Source: Acidilobaceae archaeon
Lineage (GTDB): Archaea; Thermoproteota; Thermoprotei_A; Sulfolobales; Acidilobaceae
Direction of reading: 5' to 3'
Length of the DNA stretch: 16,768 nucleotides
Assembly: GCA_026985435.1 (NCBI GenBank)
Contig: JALSQL010000024.1
Location: forward strand, 1-16,768
Shown: one piece after another, positions 6,998-12,956 of the stretch
How the letters are laid out: each line of letters opens with the position of its first letter
Numbering within the stretch: position 1 is the stretch's first letter
Notes under the pieces: generated by a model
What the model was told of the DNA's origin: nothing
The model's database searches: none
Seen by the model: only the letters and a program-made list of their open reading frames with translations
Made by a program: the position numbers and the translations under genes

Positions 6998-8237
6998 CGC
7001 GGGCCACCTCTCTACCCATCAGCTCCAGCGAGGCGTCCATAAGCATTCTAGCCAGGTCCTCCTTTAATATGCCAGCGAACCGCATAGATTTACCTGTTCT
7101 GGTCAGGATAACCCCCGTATCGCGCAGGCTAGCAAACCCTGAACCGCCCACACCAACGATATTCCCCACTATGATGTCGGACCCGTACTTCTCCATTTTC
7201 TCCCTGGCCCTGGCCTCGAGCTCCTCAATGCTTCCGACGGTCTCCGCCGCGAAAGCCACTAGAACCCTCGGCCTCCTCGCCAGCGACGCTAGAACCTTGG
7301 GGGTCGGCTCGAGTTCTAGGGTCAGCCTGCCACCGCTCGGTATCTTGCTTGGGTGGAAGCTGGCTGGCCTGTAGTCTGCTGGCGCGGCAGCCGCTACTAG
7401 GAGGTCATACTCGGCCTCAGCGGTGAGCTCCCTGATCCTGCCCGCCATTTCCTCCGTCGTCACAGCCTCGACGGAGTCTACGACAGCCGGAACCTCGACC
7501 TCAACATGGCCGTGGAGCAGCGTTACCCTGGCGCCTCGGGCGTAGGCCTCGATCGCAGCCTCTACACCCATCCTGCCGCTGCTGGGGTTCGATATGAACC
7601 TCACCGGGTCTATCCACTCTCTCGTCGCGCCAGCTGTTACGAGAACCCTCATACCGTCCATGTCGCGCCCCCTGAGCGTTATCGCCGAGATCAGCCTCGC
7701 GACGAGGCGCGGGTCGTGGAACTTAGCGAGGCCCCCCGCCATCAGCGGGTGAACCACTATGTAGCCCTTCCTGGCCAGCGCCGCCGTGGCCTCCCGGTAC
7801 TCGTGGGTGTCAGCCATGTTTCCGTGCATCGCCGGGAATAGGATCACCGGCTTCCCCATCCCCCTCATGGATACCGCCGTTAGGGTAACCGGGTTGTCGG
7901 TTATCCCCCACGCGATCTTGCTCGTAGATGAGAGGGTGGCCGGGGCCACCGCCATGGAGTCGCACGTCCTAGCCAGCTCTATGTGCTCGACCTCGCCAGT
8001 CAGCCCCACCAACGGCCTGGACCCGGTGGCCCAGTGGAACAGCGTGGGGGTAACGAGCCGGGCCGCCTCGCGGGTCAACACCACGCGTACCCTCGCCCCC
8101 CTCCTCATGAGCCACCGGGCCACGTCAACCGCCCGGTAGGCCGCGACGCTCCCGGTGACGCCGAGGACCACGCACTTACCGCTGAGCTGGCTCCCGTATT
8201 CTCCTACTATATCGAGTGATGGGTGTGTTCCCCCCAA
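6987..8237 (-). CDS. coaBC: Bifunctional phosphopantothenoylcysteine decarboxylase / phosphopantothenate--cysteine ligase
   Basis: CoaBC condenses 4'-phosphopantothenate with cysteine (CoaB) and decarboxylates the product to 4'-phosphopantetheine with FMN (CoaC). The CoaC domain (about 20-190) has VTGSVAAYRAVDVARWL, the catalytic-type His in EHIELA (His85), VAPAT and PAMHGNM (135-141). The CoaB domain (about 196-405) has TAGATREWIDPVRFISNPSSGRMG at 201-224, AAAPADYRP with a Lys in SKIPS, and the FAAET block. The PAMN motif of bacterial enzymes is PAMH here. The bacterial cysteine-containing substrate clamp is not evident: the stretch reads MAGGLAKFHDP. Start TTG at 8237 lies about 37 bases from a TATA-like element at 8271-8276; no ATG or GTG fits better. 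It is the first gene of the CoA/NAD operon. Confidence 0.95.
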   Translation of the reverse strand: MGGTHPSLDIVGEYGSQLSGKCVVLGVTGSVAAYRAVDVARWLMRRGARVRVVLTREAARLVTPTLFHWATGSRPLVGLTGEVEHIELARTCDSMAVAPATLSSTSKIAWGITDNPVTLTAVSMRGMGKPVILFPAMHGNMADTHEYREATAALARKGYIVVHPLMAGGLAKFHDPRLVARLISAITLRGRDMDGMRVLVTAGATREWIDPVRFISNPSSGRMGVEAAIEAYARGARVTLLHGHVEVEVPAVVDSVEAVTTEEMAGRIRELTAEAEYDLLVAAAAPADYRPASFHPSKIPSGGRLTLELEPTPKVLASLARRPRVLVAFAAETVGSIEELEARAREKMEKYGSDIIVGNIVGVGGSGFASLRDTGVILTRTGKSMRFAGILKEDLARMLMDASLELMGREVARGGP

Positions 8238-8261
8238 GCGCGTCCCCCTGGCCTGAGGGTG

Positions 8262-8282
8262 TGGCCGAGATTTTATCGCCCC
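8262..8282. promoter_or_regulatory. Shared TATA-like element, coaBC operon / acetyltransferase
   Basis: ATTTTATC (8270-8277), read GATAAAAT on the minus strand, is the sole AT-rich patch in the 76-base gap. Its centre is about 37 bases from the coaBC TTG and about 41 bases from the acetyltransferase GTG. Both spacings fit a start site about 25 bases away followed by a short leader. It probably drives the whole coaBC-nadE-kinase-ligase operon. Confidence 0.65.
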
Positions 8283-8313
8283 AGCCCCCGGGGACTATCA
8301 GAGGGGGCACCTA

Positions 8314-8919
8314 GTGTCCGGGCCGTCCCAGGGATGGTTCCGAGTCCGCCAGGCCAGGGAGGAGGATATACCTCAAGTGATGGAGGTCAACTATAAGAGC
8401 CTCCCCGAGAACTACTGGTACGGCTTCTTCAAGTTCATACTCGACAACTGGCCGAAGGCGTTCCTCGTCGCGGAGGCTGAAGGGCGCGTCATCGGCTATG
8501 CCATGAGCCGCGTGGAGAGCGTCTCCGACCCCGTGCTAAGGGGGCTGGAGAATGAGCTTGAAGGCGGGGCGCCCGAGGCTCGGCCCGCGGGCGGCGGCAT
8601 ACGGGATCGGCTCCGGGGGCTGTTCAGCAGGCGCGCCAGCCCCGGGCGGGTGGGCCACCTTGTCTCTATTGCGGTTCTGGAGGAGTATAGGGGCCGAGGT
8701 GTGGGCTCGGCGCTGCTCTCCGAGACCATTAGGTCCTTGAGGGACCACTATGGGGTCGAATCCATATACCTTGAGGTGCGTGTCTCCAACGAGCGGGCGA
8801 TTAGGCTGTACGAGAAGTTCGGCTTCCGCAAGGTTAGGATAATAAAGAAGTACTACATGGACGGCGAGGATGCCTACGTTATGGTTCTCCGCTTTGGCCA
8901 GTCGGACGCTACCAGTTGA
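8314..8919 (+). CDS. Ard1/RimI-type protein N-alpha-acetyltransferase (GNAT)
   Basis: This GNAT enzyme is expected to acetylate protein N-termini from acetyl-CoA, like Sulfolobus Ard1, which it resembles closely from memory. Residues 9-30 (FRVRQAREEDIPQVMEVNY) and LPENYWYGFF match the Ard1 substrate-side N-terminus. The acetyl-CoA motif is RGRGVGSALL (126-135) after HLVSIAVLEEY. Motif B is YLEVRVSNERAIRLYEKFGF, and the end YYMDGEDAYVMVL is also Ard1-like. Between about residues 70 and 112 there is a Gly/Arg/Ala-rich stretch longer than I expect for the family, placed before the conserved core strand. GTG at 8314 is preceded by GAGGGGG (8301-8307), a good ribosome-binding site. The stop overlaps the convergent geranylgeranyl reductase gene by 11 bases. 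Confidence 0.9.
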   Translation: MSGPSQGWFRVRQAREEDIPQVMEVNYKSLPENYWYGFFKFILDNWPKAFLVAEAEGRVIGYAMSRVESVSDPVLRGLENELEGGAPEARPAGGGIRDRLRGLFSRRASPGRVGHLVSIAVLEEYRGRGVGSALLSETIRSLRDHYGVESIYLEVRVSNERAIRLYEKFGFRKVRIIKKYYMDGEDAYVMVLRFGQSDATS

Positions 8920-10294
8920 TCCCCAGGGAGCCCTTGTACTCCCTGTATATCCCCTCTACTTCGGAGACCCACTTCTGGAGGCCTTCAGGGCTGTCGGGGT
9001 AGCTGAGGTAGTGCTCCCTGACCCTCTTCATGTACCTGGCAACTATGGCGAGCTTCGGCAGGAGGCTCGGCCTCCCCAGGGTCTTCAGTACCGTGGCTAC
9101 CTTATCTAGGAGGCTTAGGTTGGCGTGGAGCTCCCCTGTGACGCTAGTCTCATAGGCGTCCTCAGCCTTCATTATCCCATGCTTTATCCCATACTCTATG
9201 TCGTCATCGCTTAGGTTCTGTAGGAATATCCTGAACACATCTAGAGCCGCCTGCTTGGCGCCTAGAGTTCTCATGTAGCCTGTGTTAACGCTCCAGAGGC
9301 CCTTAGCCGAGAAGTCTCCTGCCTCGTGTGCCTCTAGTATTGCCTTACGGGCCATGAAGGCGGCGTACATGGCGTAGCCCATCCCGCCGCCGTGGACCGG
9401 GTTAACTGTGTAGCCATTGTCGCCGATGCCTATGAAGCCGTGCCATGCGAGGGTGTTGGCTGGCCTCCTGGTCGGTACTAGTGACCCGCTAGCGTTGAGC
9501 ACCCTGGTAACGCGTACCTCGGGCCTCCTCGCCAGCACCTCACGATAGATCACGTTCGGCCTGGGGTACCCCCTGCCCCCCTGAACCCCTAGGCCTATGT
9601 TAGCCCTCGTTATACCCTCTGGGAAGAACCACCAGTAGCCCCCGGGGGCTATCTTCTGGTTGAGGTAGATCCTCAGGTACTCGGGCCTCTCGATCTCATA
9701 GTCCAGCTCAACTATCTCCCTGTAAGCTATATTCGCGTCCACAGGCTTCAGCGGCTCGTTAGCCGGCCAGTCGCGCGGCAGCTTCCTGCGAAGGACACCA
9801 CTGTTGCCCGTGGCGTCCACCACTACGTTAGCCCTGAATATGAGGTGCTTACCGGTCTTCCGGTCGACGGCCCTAACCCCCGCGACTTTCCCGTTCTCAA
9901 TTATCGGAGCTATGGCCTGCGTGTTCAGCTTTACCTCGACCCCTCCCTGCTCCGCCTCTCGTATGTAGCGGGTTCCAAGCTTGTTCCTATCTATCACGTA
10001 GCCCTCTCCGCGTACTGTGAGCACGTGCTTCTCGCTCGGGCTGATTATGTCTATGCCTTCGACTCTCTGCTTTACCTCCTCACCACGCGGCTCTGGGAGC
10101 CCTGTCTCCTCGAAGTGATGCTTTCCTATGGCGTCTCCACAGGGCTTGCCCCAGACGCCATCCCAGTCAACCATATCTATACCGAGAACCCGGAGGCTCG
10201 AGCCGCTGAGGAGCCTGGCGAGCGACGAGCCCGCAGGCCCTAGGCCGACTATCACCACATCATAGCTGCCAGCCTGCTCGGCCACACTCCACAC
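8909..10294 (-). CDS. Geranylgeranyl reductase (digeranylgeranylglycerophospholipid reductase family)
   Basis: This FAD-dependent enzyme saturates the isoprenoid chains of archaeal membrane lipid precursors. The N-terminal dinucleotide-binding motif is VIVGLGPAGSS (Gly17, Gly19, Gly22), followed by KPCGDAIGKHHF with Cys52, the conserved cysteine motif of the Sulfolobus enzyme. The family's YxWxFP...GxG motif is GYWWFFPEGITRANIGLG. The second FAD block is GFIGIGDNGYTVNPVHGGGMG. Length, 461 residues, is normal. GTG at 10294 sits about 35 bases from the TATA-like CTTATTAG at 10326-10333; GTG at 10285 is a less well-spaced alternative. It appears to be a single-gene unit, divergent from hsp20 and convergent with the acetyltransferase. 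Confidence 0.94.
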   Translation of the reverse strand: MWSVAEQAGSYDVVIVGLGPAGSSLARLLSGSSLRVLGIDMVDWDGVWGKPCGDAIGKHHFEETGLPEPRGEEVKQRVEGIDIISPSEKHVLTVRGEGYVIDRNKLGTRYIREAEQGGVEVKLNTQAIAPIIENGKVAGVRAVDRKTGKHLIFRANVVVDATGNSGVLRRKLPRDWPANEPLKPVDANIAYREIVELDYEIERPEYLRIYLNQKIAPGGYWWFFPEGITRANIGLGVQGGRGYPRPNVIYREVLARRPEVRVTRVLNASGSLVPTRRPANTLAWHGFIGIGDNGYTVNPVHGGGMGYAMYAAFMARKAILEAHEAGDFSAKGLWSVNTGYMRTLGAKQAALDVFRIFLQNLSDDDIEYGIKHGIMKAEDAYETSVTGELHANLSLLDKVATVLKTLGRPSLLPKLAIVARYMKRVREHYLSYPDSPEGLQKWVSEVEGIYREYKGSLGINW

Positions 10295-10319
10295 CCGCCC
10301 GGCGGGGCCCGCGTGCGGG

Positions 10320-10340
10320 CAGAGTCTTATTAGCCCTAGA
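10320..10340. promoter_or_regulatory. Shared TATA-like element, geranylgeranyl reductase / hsp20
   Basis: CTTATTAG (10326-10333), read CTAATAAG on the minus strand, lies about 35 bases from the reductase GTG (10294) and about 39 bases from the hsp20 ATG (10369). It is the only AT patch in the gap. No obvious heat-shock regulator operator could be recognised by eye. Confidence 0.6.
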
Positions 10341-10368
10341 CAGTGTCTCCTAGCCTACAGGGGTGGCG

Positions 10369-10896
10369 ATGGTGAGCTTCTTCAGGAGGAGGCGGAGCAT
10401 CTTCGATATCTTCGACGATATACTACGCGAGTTCGAGGAGGAGTTCGAGCGCCTGGAGAGGGAAATCGAGGAGCTAGCGCGCGCATCCGGGGGGAGGCGC
10501 ATAGGCCCCTACTACTACGGTGTCCGCATAACCATAGGCCCTGACGGGATACCTCGCATAGAGGAGTTCGGCAACATCAAGCGGGGCCCCGGCGGGAAGC
10601 CCAAGATCAGCGATACGGTAGAACCCCTGATAGACGTGATAGAGCATGACGATGAAGTCCTAATCGTAGCCGAACTTCCAGGGGTCGACAAGGACAAGAT
10701 AAAGATCAAGGTCAAAGACAACAAGGTGATCATAAGAGCCGATAACGGGAAGAAGTACTACAAGGAAATCGAGCTACCAGCCGAGGTTGACCCACAGAGC
10801 GCGAAGGCCAGCTACAGGAATGGCGTGCTGGAGGTCAAGCTGAAGAAGAAACAGCCAAAGGAGTCCGACGAGGGCGTTGAGGTAAAGGTGGAGTAG
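10369..10896 (+). CDS. Small heat shock protein, Hsp20/alpha-crystallin family
   Basis: This 175-residue ATP-independent holdase should bind unfolding proteins as a large oligomer. The N-terminal 45 residues are rich in Phe, Arg and Glu (FDIFDDILREFEEEFERLE), the variable oligomerisation arm. The alpha-crystallin domain spans about residues 86-162, with VLIVAELPGVDKDKIKIKV and the hallmark GVLEVKLKK. The C-terminal VEVKVE could be the V-x-V tail that docks on neighbouring subunits. ATG at 10369 is preceded by AGGGG (10359-10363) at good spacing; GTG at 10363 is possible but has no ribosome-binding site. The 3' half is richer in Lys and AAG/AAA codons than its neighbours, which is usual for this highly charged domain. 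It ends two bases from the convergent ZPR1 gene. Confidence 0.93.
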   Translation: MVSFFRRRRSIFDIFDDILREFEEEFERLEREIEELARASGGRRIGPYYYGVRITIGPDGIPRIEEFGNIKRGPGGKPKISDTVEPLIDVIEHDDEVLIVAELPGVDKDKIKIKVKDNKVIIRADNGKKYYKEIELPAEVDPQSAKASYRNGVLEVKLKKKQPKESDEGVEVKVE

Positions 10897-10898
10897 CC

Positions 10899-11534
10899 TC
10901 ACCTGCCCGACGCAGCGCTCCATAGCATGCTTTTTTCGTGGAGCCTCCTACACTCTTCATCTATCGGCTCCTCCGCTACGTCGTCCCCTACAACCCTGCT
11001 TGTGCCCTCGAAATCGCATATGACTAGTGTAAACCTCTCTAACCCCTCAATAGCCCTCTCCAGCCACCTCCTATTCTCCAGACACGCCTGGTCCTCTTCC
11101 CGGCCAGAGCATGCAACCTCCAGCACTTCCAGGAACCTGTGAAGCACACCTTCAACGGTCGAAATGAAACCCATACTCGCGGGCCCTGGCACCATCTCGT
11201 AGCCCTTCTCGGGTATCAGTATCGCTGCCGTCGCGGATTTCACTAGAAGGTACCTCAGCTGCTTCTCACCGTGCACTTTCACGATGATCTTCTTTGGCTC
11301 GGACGCCTCAGCAACGCGGACGTCGCTATAGTGGTAGCCGCAGTTGGAGCATCTTCCCTCGCCTAGGACTATCTTGCCAAAATACGGAACCTCATAGAGG
11401 TACTCTCGGATTACTAGGCTCCTCTTCCCACACGCTGGGCACACCACGGTCTCCTCAACTAGCAGCACGGGCTCTCTCCTGCTCTGCTCGAGGAGCCTCC
11501 TAGCTATCTCTTCGTCCCTCGGCGTCTCAGTCAT
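10899..11534 (-). CDS. ZPR1 zinc-finger domain protein
   Basis: This archaeal ZPR1-type protein has 211 residues. One zinc finger is visible: Cys32-x2-Cys35 (CPACGKRSL) and Cys62-x2-Cys65 (CSNCGYHYSDV), flanking YEVPYFGKIVLGEG, the ZPR1 hallmark. The following beta domain (KIIVKVHGEKQLRYLLVKSATA, IPEKGYEMVPGP) and helical VEGVLHRFLEVLE also fit. In eukaryotes ZPR1 works with translation factor eEF1A; an archaeal link to aEF1A folding is an inference. ATG at 11534 is preceded by GGTGGTGGGT and overlaps the upstream gene's stop by eight bases, so the two genes are probably translated together. GTG codons at 11543 and 11540 are alternatives. Confidence 0.9.
   Translation of the reverse strand: MTETPRDEEIARRLLEQSRREPVLLVEETVVCPACGKRSLVIREYLYEVPYFGKIVLGEGRCSNCGYHYSDVRVAEASEPKKIIVKVHGEKQLRYLLVKSATAAILIPEKGYEMVPGPASMGFISTVEGVLHRFLEVLEVACSGREEDQACLENRRWLERAIEGLERFTLVICDFEGTSRVVGDDVAEEPIDEECRRLHEKSMLWSAASGR
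10931..10936 (+). terminator. T-tract, possible hsp20 transcription terminator
   Basis: Six consecutive T bases on the plus strand, about 35 bases past the hsp20 stop, stand out in this GC-rich DNA. Archaeal RNA polymerase terminates at short U tracts. The tract lies within the 3' coding end of the convergent ZPR1 gene, where it encodes Glu-Lys-Ser. Inferred from sequence only. Confidence 0.35.
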
Positions 11535-11868
11535 ACCCACCACCCAGGCTCTCGAGCCTCCCCCTAAGCTCCCTAAGCTTACTTAGGGTGCACTCCGCCA
11601 CGCACCTGTCCGCCTCATGCCTAGGTAGCCCGCCGCACTTCTCGTAGAGGCACGCAGCCCGTAGCTTCCTCAGGTTAATGTAGAATACCACTATTTTACC
11701 CCTGTTCCACCTCTCCACGAGTCCTGCTAGGCCCAGCTGCCGGATGCCCTCCTCAACCCTCCTAACATCCTCCAGCGACGAGTCAACCACTATCCCCAGA
11801 AGCCCGTGGCTCAGCGCTTCCGCCAGCCTCCTAGCTGCCTCTAGCCGCTCCGACAGGGCGTGTCGCAC
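11527..11868 (-). CDS. Small cysteine-containing crenarchaeal protein, unknown
   Basis: I do not recognise this 113-residue protein. It has an amphipathic N-terminal helix (LSERLEAARRLAEAL), an alpha/beta-like centre (LLGIVVDSS, KIVVFYINLRKLRAA) and four cysteines in the pattern C-x4-C-x10-C-x3-C (residues 73, 78, 89, 93), with His84 nearby. These could bind zinc or form disulfides. GTG at 11868 is preferred: a TATA-like CTTAAAATAAG (11890-11900) is centred about 27 bases upstream, implying a leaderless mRNA. An in-frame TTG at 11907 would lie upstream of the promoter. The gene overlaps the ZPR1 start by eight bases, so a shared role with ZPR1 is possible. Confidence 0.7.
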   Translation of the reverse strand: MRHALSERLEAARRLAEALSHGLLGIVVDSSLEDVRRVEEGIRQLGLAGLVERWNRGKIVVFYINLRKLRAACLYEKCGGLPRHEADRCVAECTLSKLRELRGRLESLGGGYD

Positions 11869-11884
11869 CCCCGCACCTGAATAG

Positions 11885-11905
11885 CCAAGCTTAAAATAAG
11901 GAGAC
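11885..11905. promoter_or_regulatory. Near-palindromic TATA-like element between 11868 and 11941 genes
   Basis: CTTAAAATAAG (11890-11900) is AT-rich and nearly symmetric. It sits about 27 bases from the minus-strand GTG 11868, fitting leaderless transcription, and about 46 bases from the plus-strand GTG 11941, leaving room for the GGAGGGGG ribosome-binding site at 11924-11931. Confidence 0.6.
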
Positions 11906-11940
11906 AACGCTGGGTTAGCCGACGGAGGGGGTGGCGCTAA

Positions 11941-12393
11941 GTGGCCGCGCAGGCCTCTGCATCTCGCGTGCCGCCAGTCGTCGATCTGGTATCGTTTGGC
12001 AATATAGGCGAGTTTACCAAGTTCATAGACGATGAGATATCGAACCTCCGGAGCCAGCTGGGCGAGTTCCTCCGCAGGCTCGAGGCCGCCAAGGCGAGGG
12101 CGGACATTATGACTAAGATTGAGAGCTTCCTCGCGGAGCTTGCCCGTGGCCAGGGTGGCGAGCTCCAGGGTAGGCAGCTCCAGCTAGGCCCGGTCAGCGT
12201 CGTCGTCAACCCCACACCTAAGCAGGAGCTTGACGCCCTAGTTGCGGCTGCTAGGAGCCTTCAGGAGAGGATCGTCGTGCTCGAGCGTATAAAGAAGAGT
12301 ATTGAGCCCCTCCAGAGGATGCCGGCAGTAGACGTTAAGATAGAGGTTCTAATGGAGAATAGGATCCCCACTAAGGTGTTCCTGCACATCTAG
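11941..12393 (+). CDS. Coiled-coil protein of unknown function
   Basis: I cannot assign this 150-residue protein. After a short N-terminal tail there is a helical block (about 22-70: GEFTKFIDDEISNLRSQL, FLRRLEAAKARADIMTKIE), a beta-like segment QLGPVSVVVNPTP, and a second helix (about 97-128: LDALVAAARSLQERIVVLERI). A C-terminal strand follows (AVDVKIEVLMENRIPTKVFL). Helix-strand-helix of this size recalls prefoldin-like or scaffold proteins, but I see no diagnostic motif. GTG at 11941 follows GGAGGGGG at 11924-11931. It is a single gene on the plus strand, divergent from the ZPR1 pair. Confidence 0.72.
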   Translation: MAAQASASRVPPVVDLVSFGNIGEFTKFIDDEISNLRSQLGEFLRRLEAAKARADIMTKIESFLAELARGQGGELQGRQLQLGPVSVVVNPTPKQELDALVAAARSLQERIVVLERIKKSIEPLQRMPAVDVKIEVLMENRIPTKVFLHI

Positions 12394-12625
12394 AGCCTCT
12401 ACACCCACTAACACTAGCGCCACAGGCCCGCTGGGCCCGAGAGAGGCGCCCCCGGCGCTTAATCGGGTTTTGTGGCGATTTCATCGACTCCTGGGCGCCT
12501 CTAGAGGTTGGGTTGCACCACCATCCCCGGGTTCGGGTCTCCCCGGCGCCTCGGTATACTGGGCCCCGCTCATCCCACGGTGTGGTCGCTGGTAATACCA
12601 GTCCTCACCGGCGCCTCTCAGCTGG
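12394..12625. other. Convergent gap with inverted repeats, possible structured RNA
   Basis: No gene is convincing in these 232 bases. A perfect ten-base inverted repeat, GAGAGGCGCC (12441-12450) against GGCGCCTCTC (12610-12619), could close a stem around 160 bases. GGCGCCTC also recurs directly at 12494 and 12545. Inside or beside it lie GGCCC/GGGCC (12425-12437) and a six-base-arm hairpin CTGGTA-A-TACCAG (12590-12602 region). A tRNA fold was tested and failed. It could be a small RNA, a bidirectional end-of-gene structure, or chance in GC-rich DNA. Confidence 0.35.
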
Positions 12626-12898
12626 CTACTCCTCCTCGGGCTTGCCCTCCACCTCCCCACCCTCGTATACTAGCTTGCCCCACTGCCTTAGATACAAGGA
12701 CATAACCATATAGTTTCTCTTAGCAGCGTCGGGTTCCATGCAAGAGGTTGACATCCGCCTCCCATCGTCGGCCACTGCCACTATGCGCTTCCAGCCTGGT
12801 GGCCTTTCGCAATCCTCTAGGCTCACCTCGCGTAGCATACCATTCATCGCCAGCCCCTCGATCTCTATGATGTTAGCAGTTATGGGCACGCCCATCAC
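12626..12898 (-). CDS. Small protein, unknown
   Basis: A 90-residue protein that I do not recognise. It reads as a beta-strand-rich start (GVPITANIIEIEGLAMNG), a short acidic Cys-containing turn (LEDCERPPGWKRIVAVADDG), a segment with a second Cys (STSCMEPDAAKRNYMVM) and an acidic, disordered C-terminal tail (GGEVEGKPEEE). A TATA-like TTTTAA (12925-12930) is centred about 29 bases from GTG 12898 and 32 from ATG 12895, consistent with a leaderless mRNA starting at either. That promoter spacing, more than the protein itself, supports a real gene. It is divergent from the His-rich protein gene and shares its promoter patch. Confidence 0.6.
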   Translation of the reverse strand: MMGVPITANIIEIEGLAMNGMLREVSLEDCERPPGWKRIVAVADDGRRMSTSCMEPDAAKRNYMVMSLYLRQWGKLVYEGGEVEGKPEEE

Positions 12899-12917
12899 CG
12901 TGACGGCTCTTACAGTG

Positions 12918-12936
12918 GTCAGGGTTTTAAGTTCCA
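12918..12936. promoter_or_regulatory. Symmetric shared TATA-like element
   Basis: TTTTAA at 12925-12930 lies midway between GTG 12898 on the minus strand and GTG 12957 on the plus strand, about 29.5 bases from each. Both distances fit leaderless transcripts. It is the only AT patch in the gap, so one element probably directs both genes. Confidence 0.6.
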
Positions 12937-12956
12937 GTCTGTGGGCCGCTTGCTAG

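Noticed and set aside
11869..11907. TTG start at 11907 for the small cysteine protein
   Set aside because: The TATA-like patch at 11890-11900 would then be inside the gene.
12493..12551. tRNA-like element: GGGCGCC (12493-12499) pairs with GGCGCCT (12545-12551), and TTCGGGT resembles a T-loop
   Set aside because: The T-stem flanking TTCGGGT pairs at only three of five positions, no anticodon arm can be drawn, and GGCGCC is self-complementary so the acceptor match is weak evidence.
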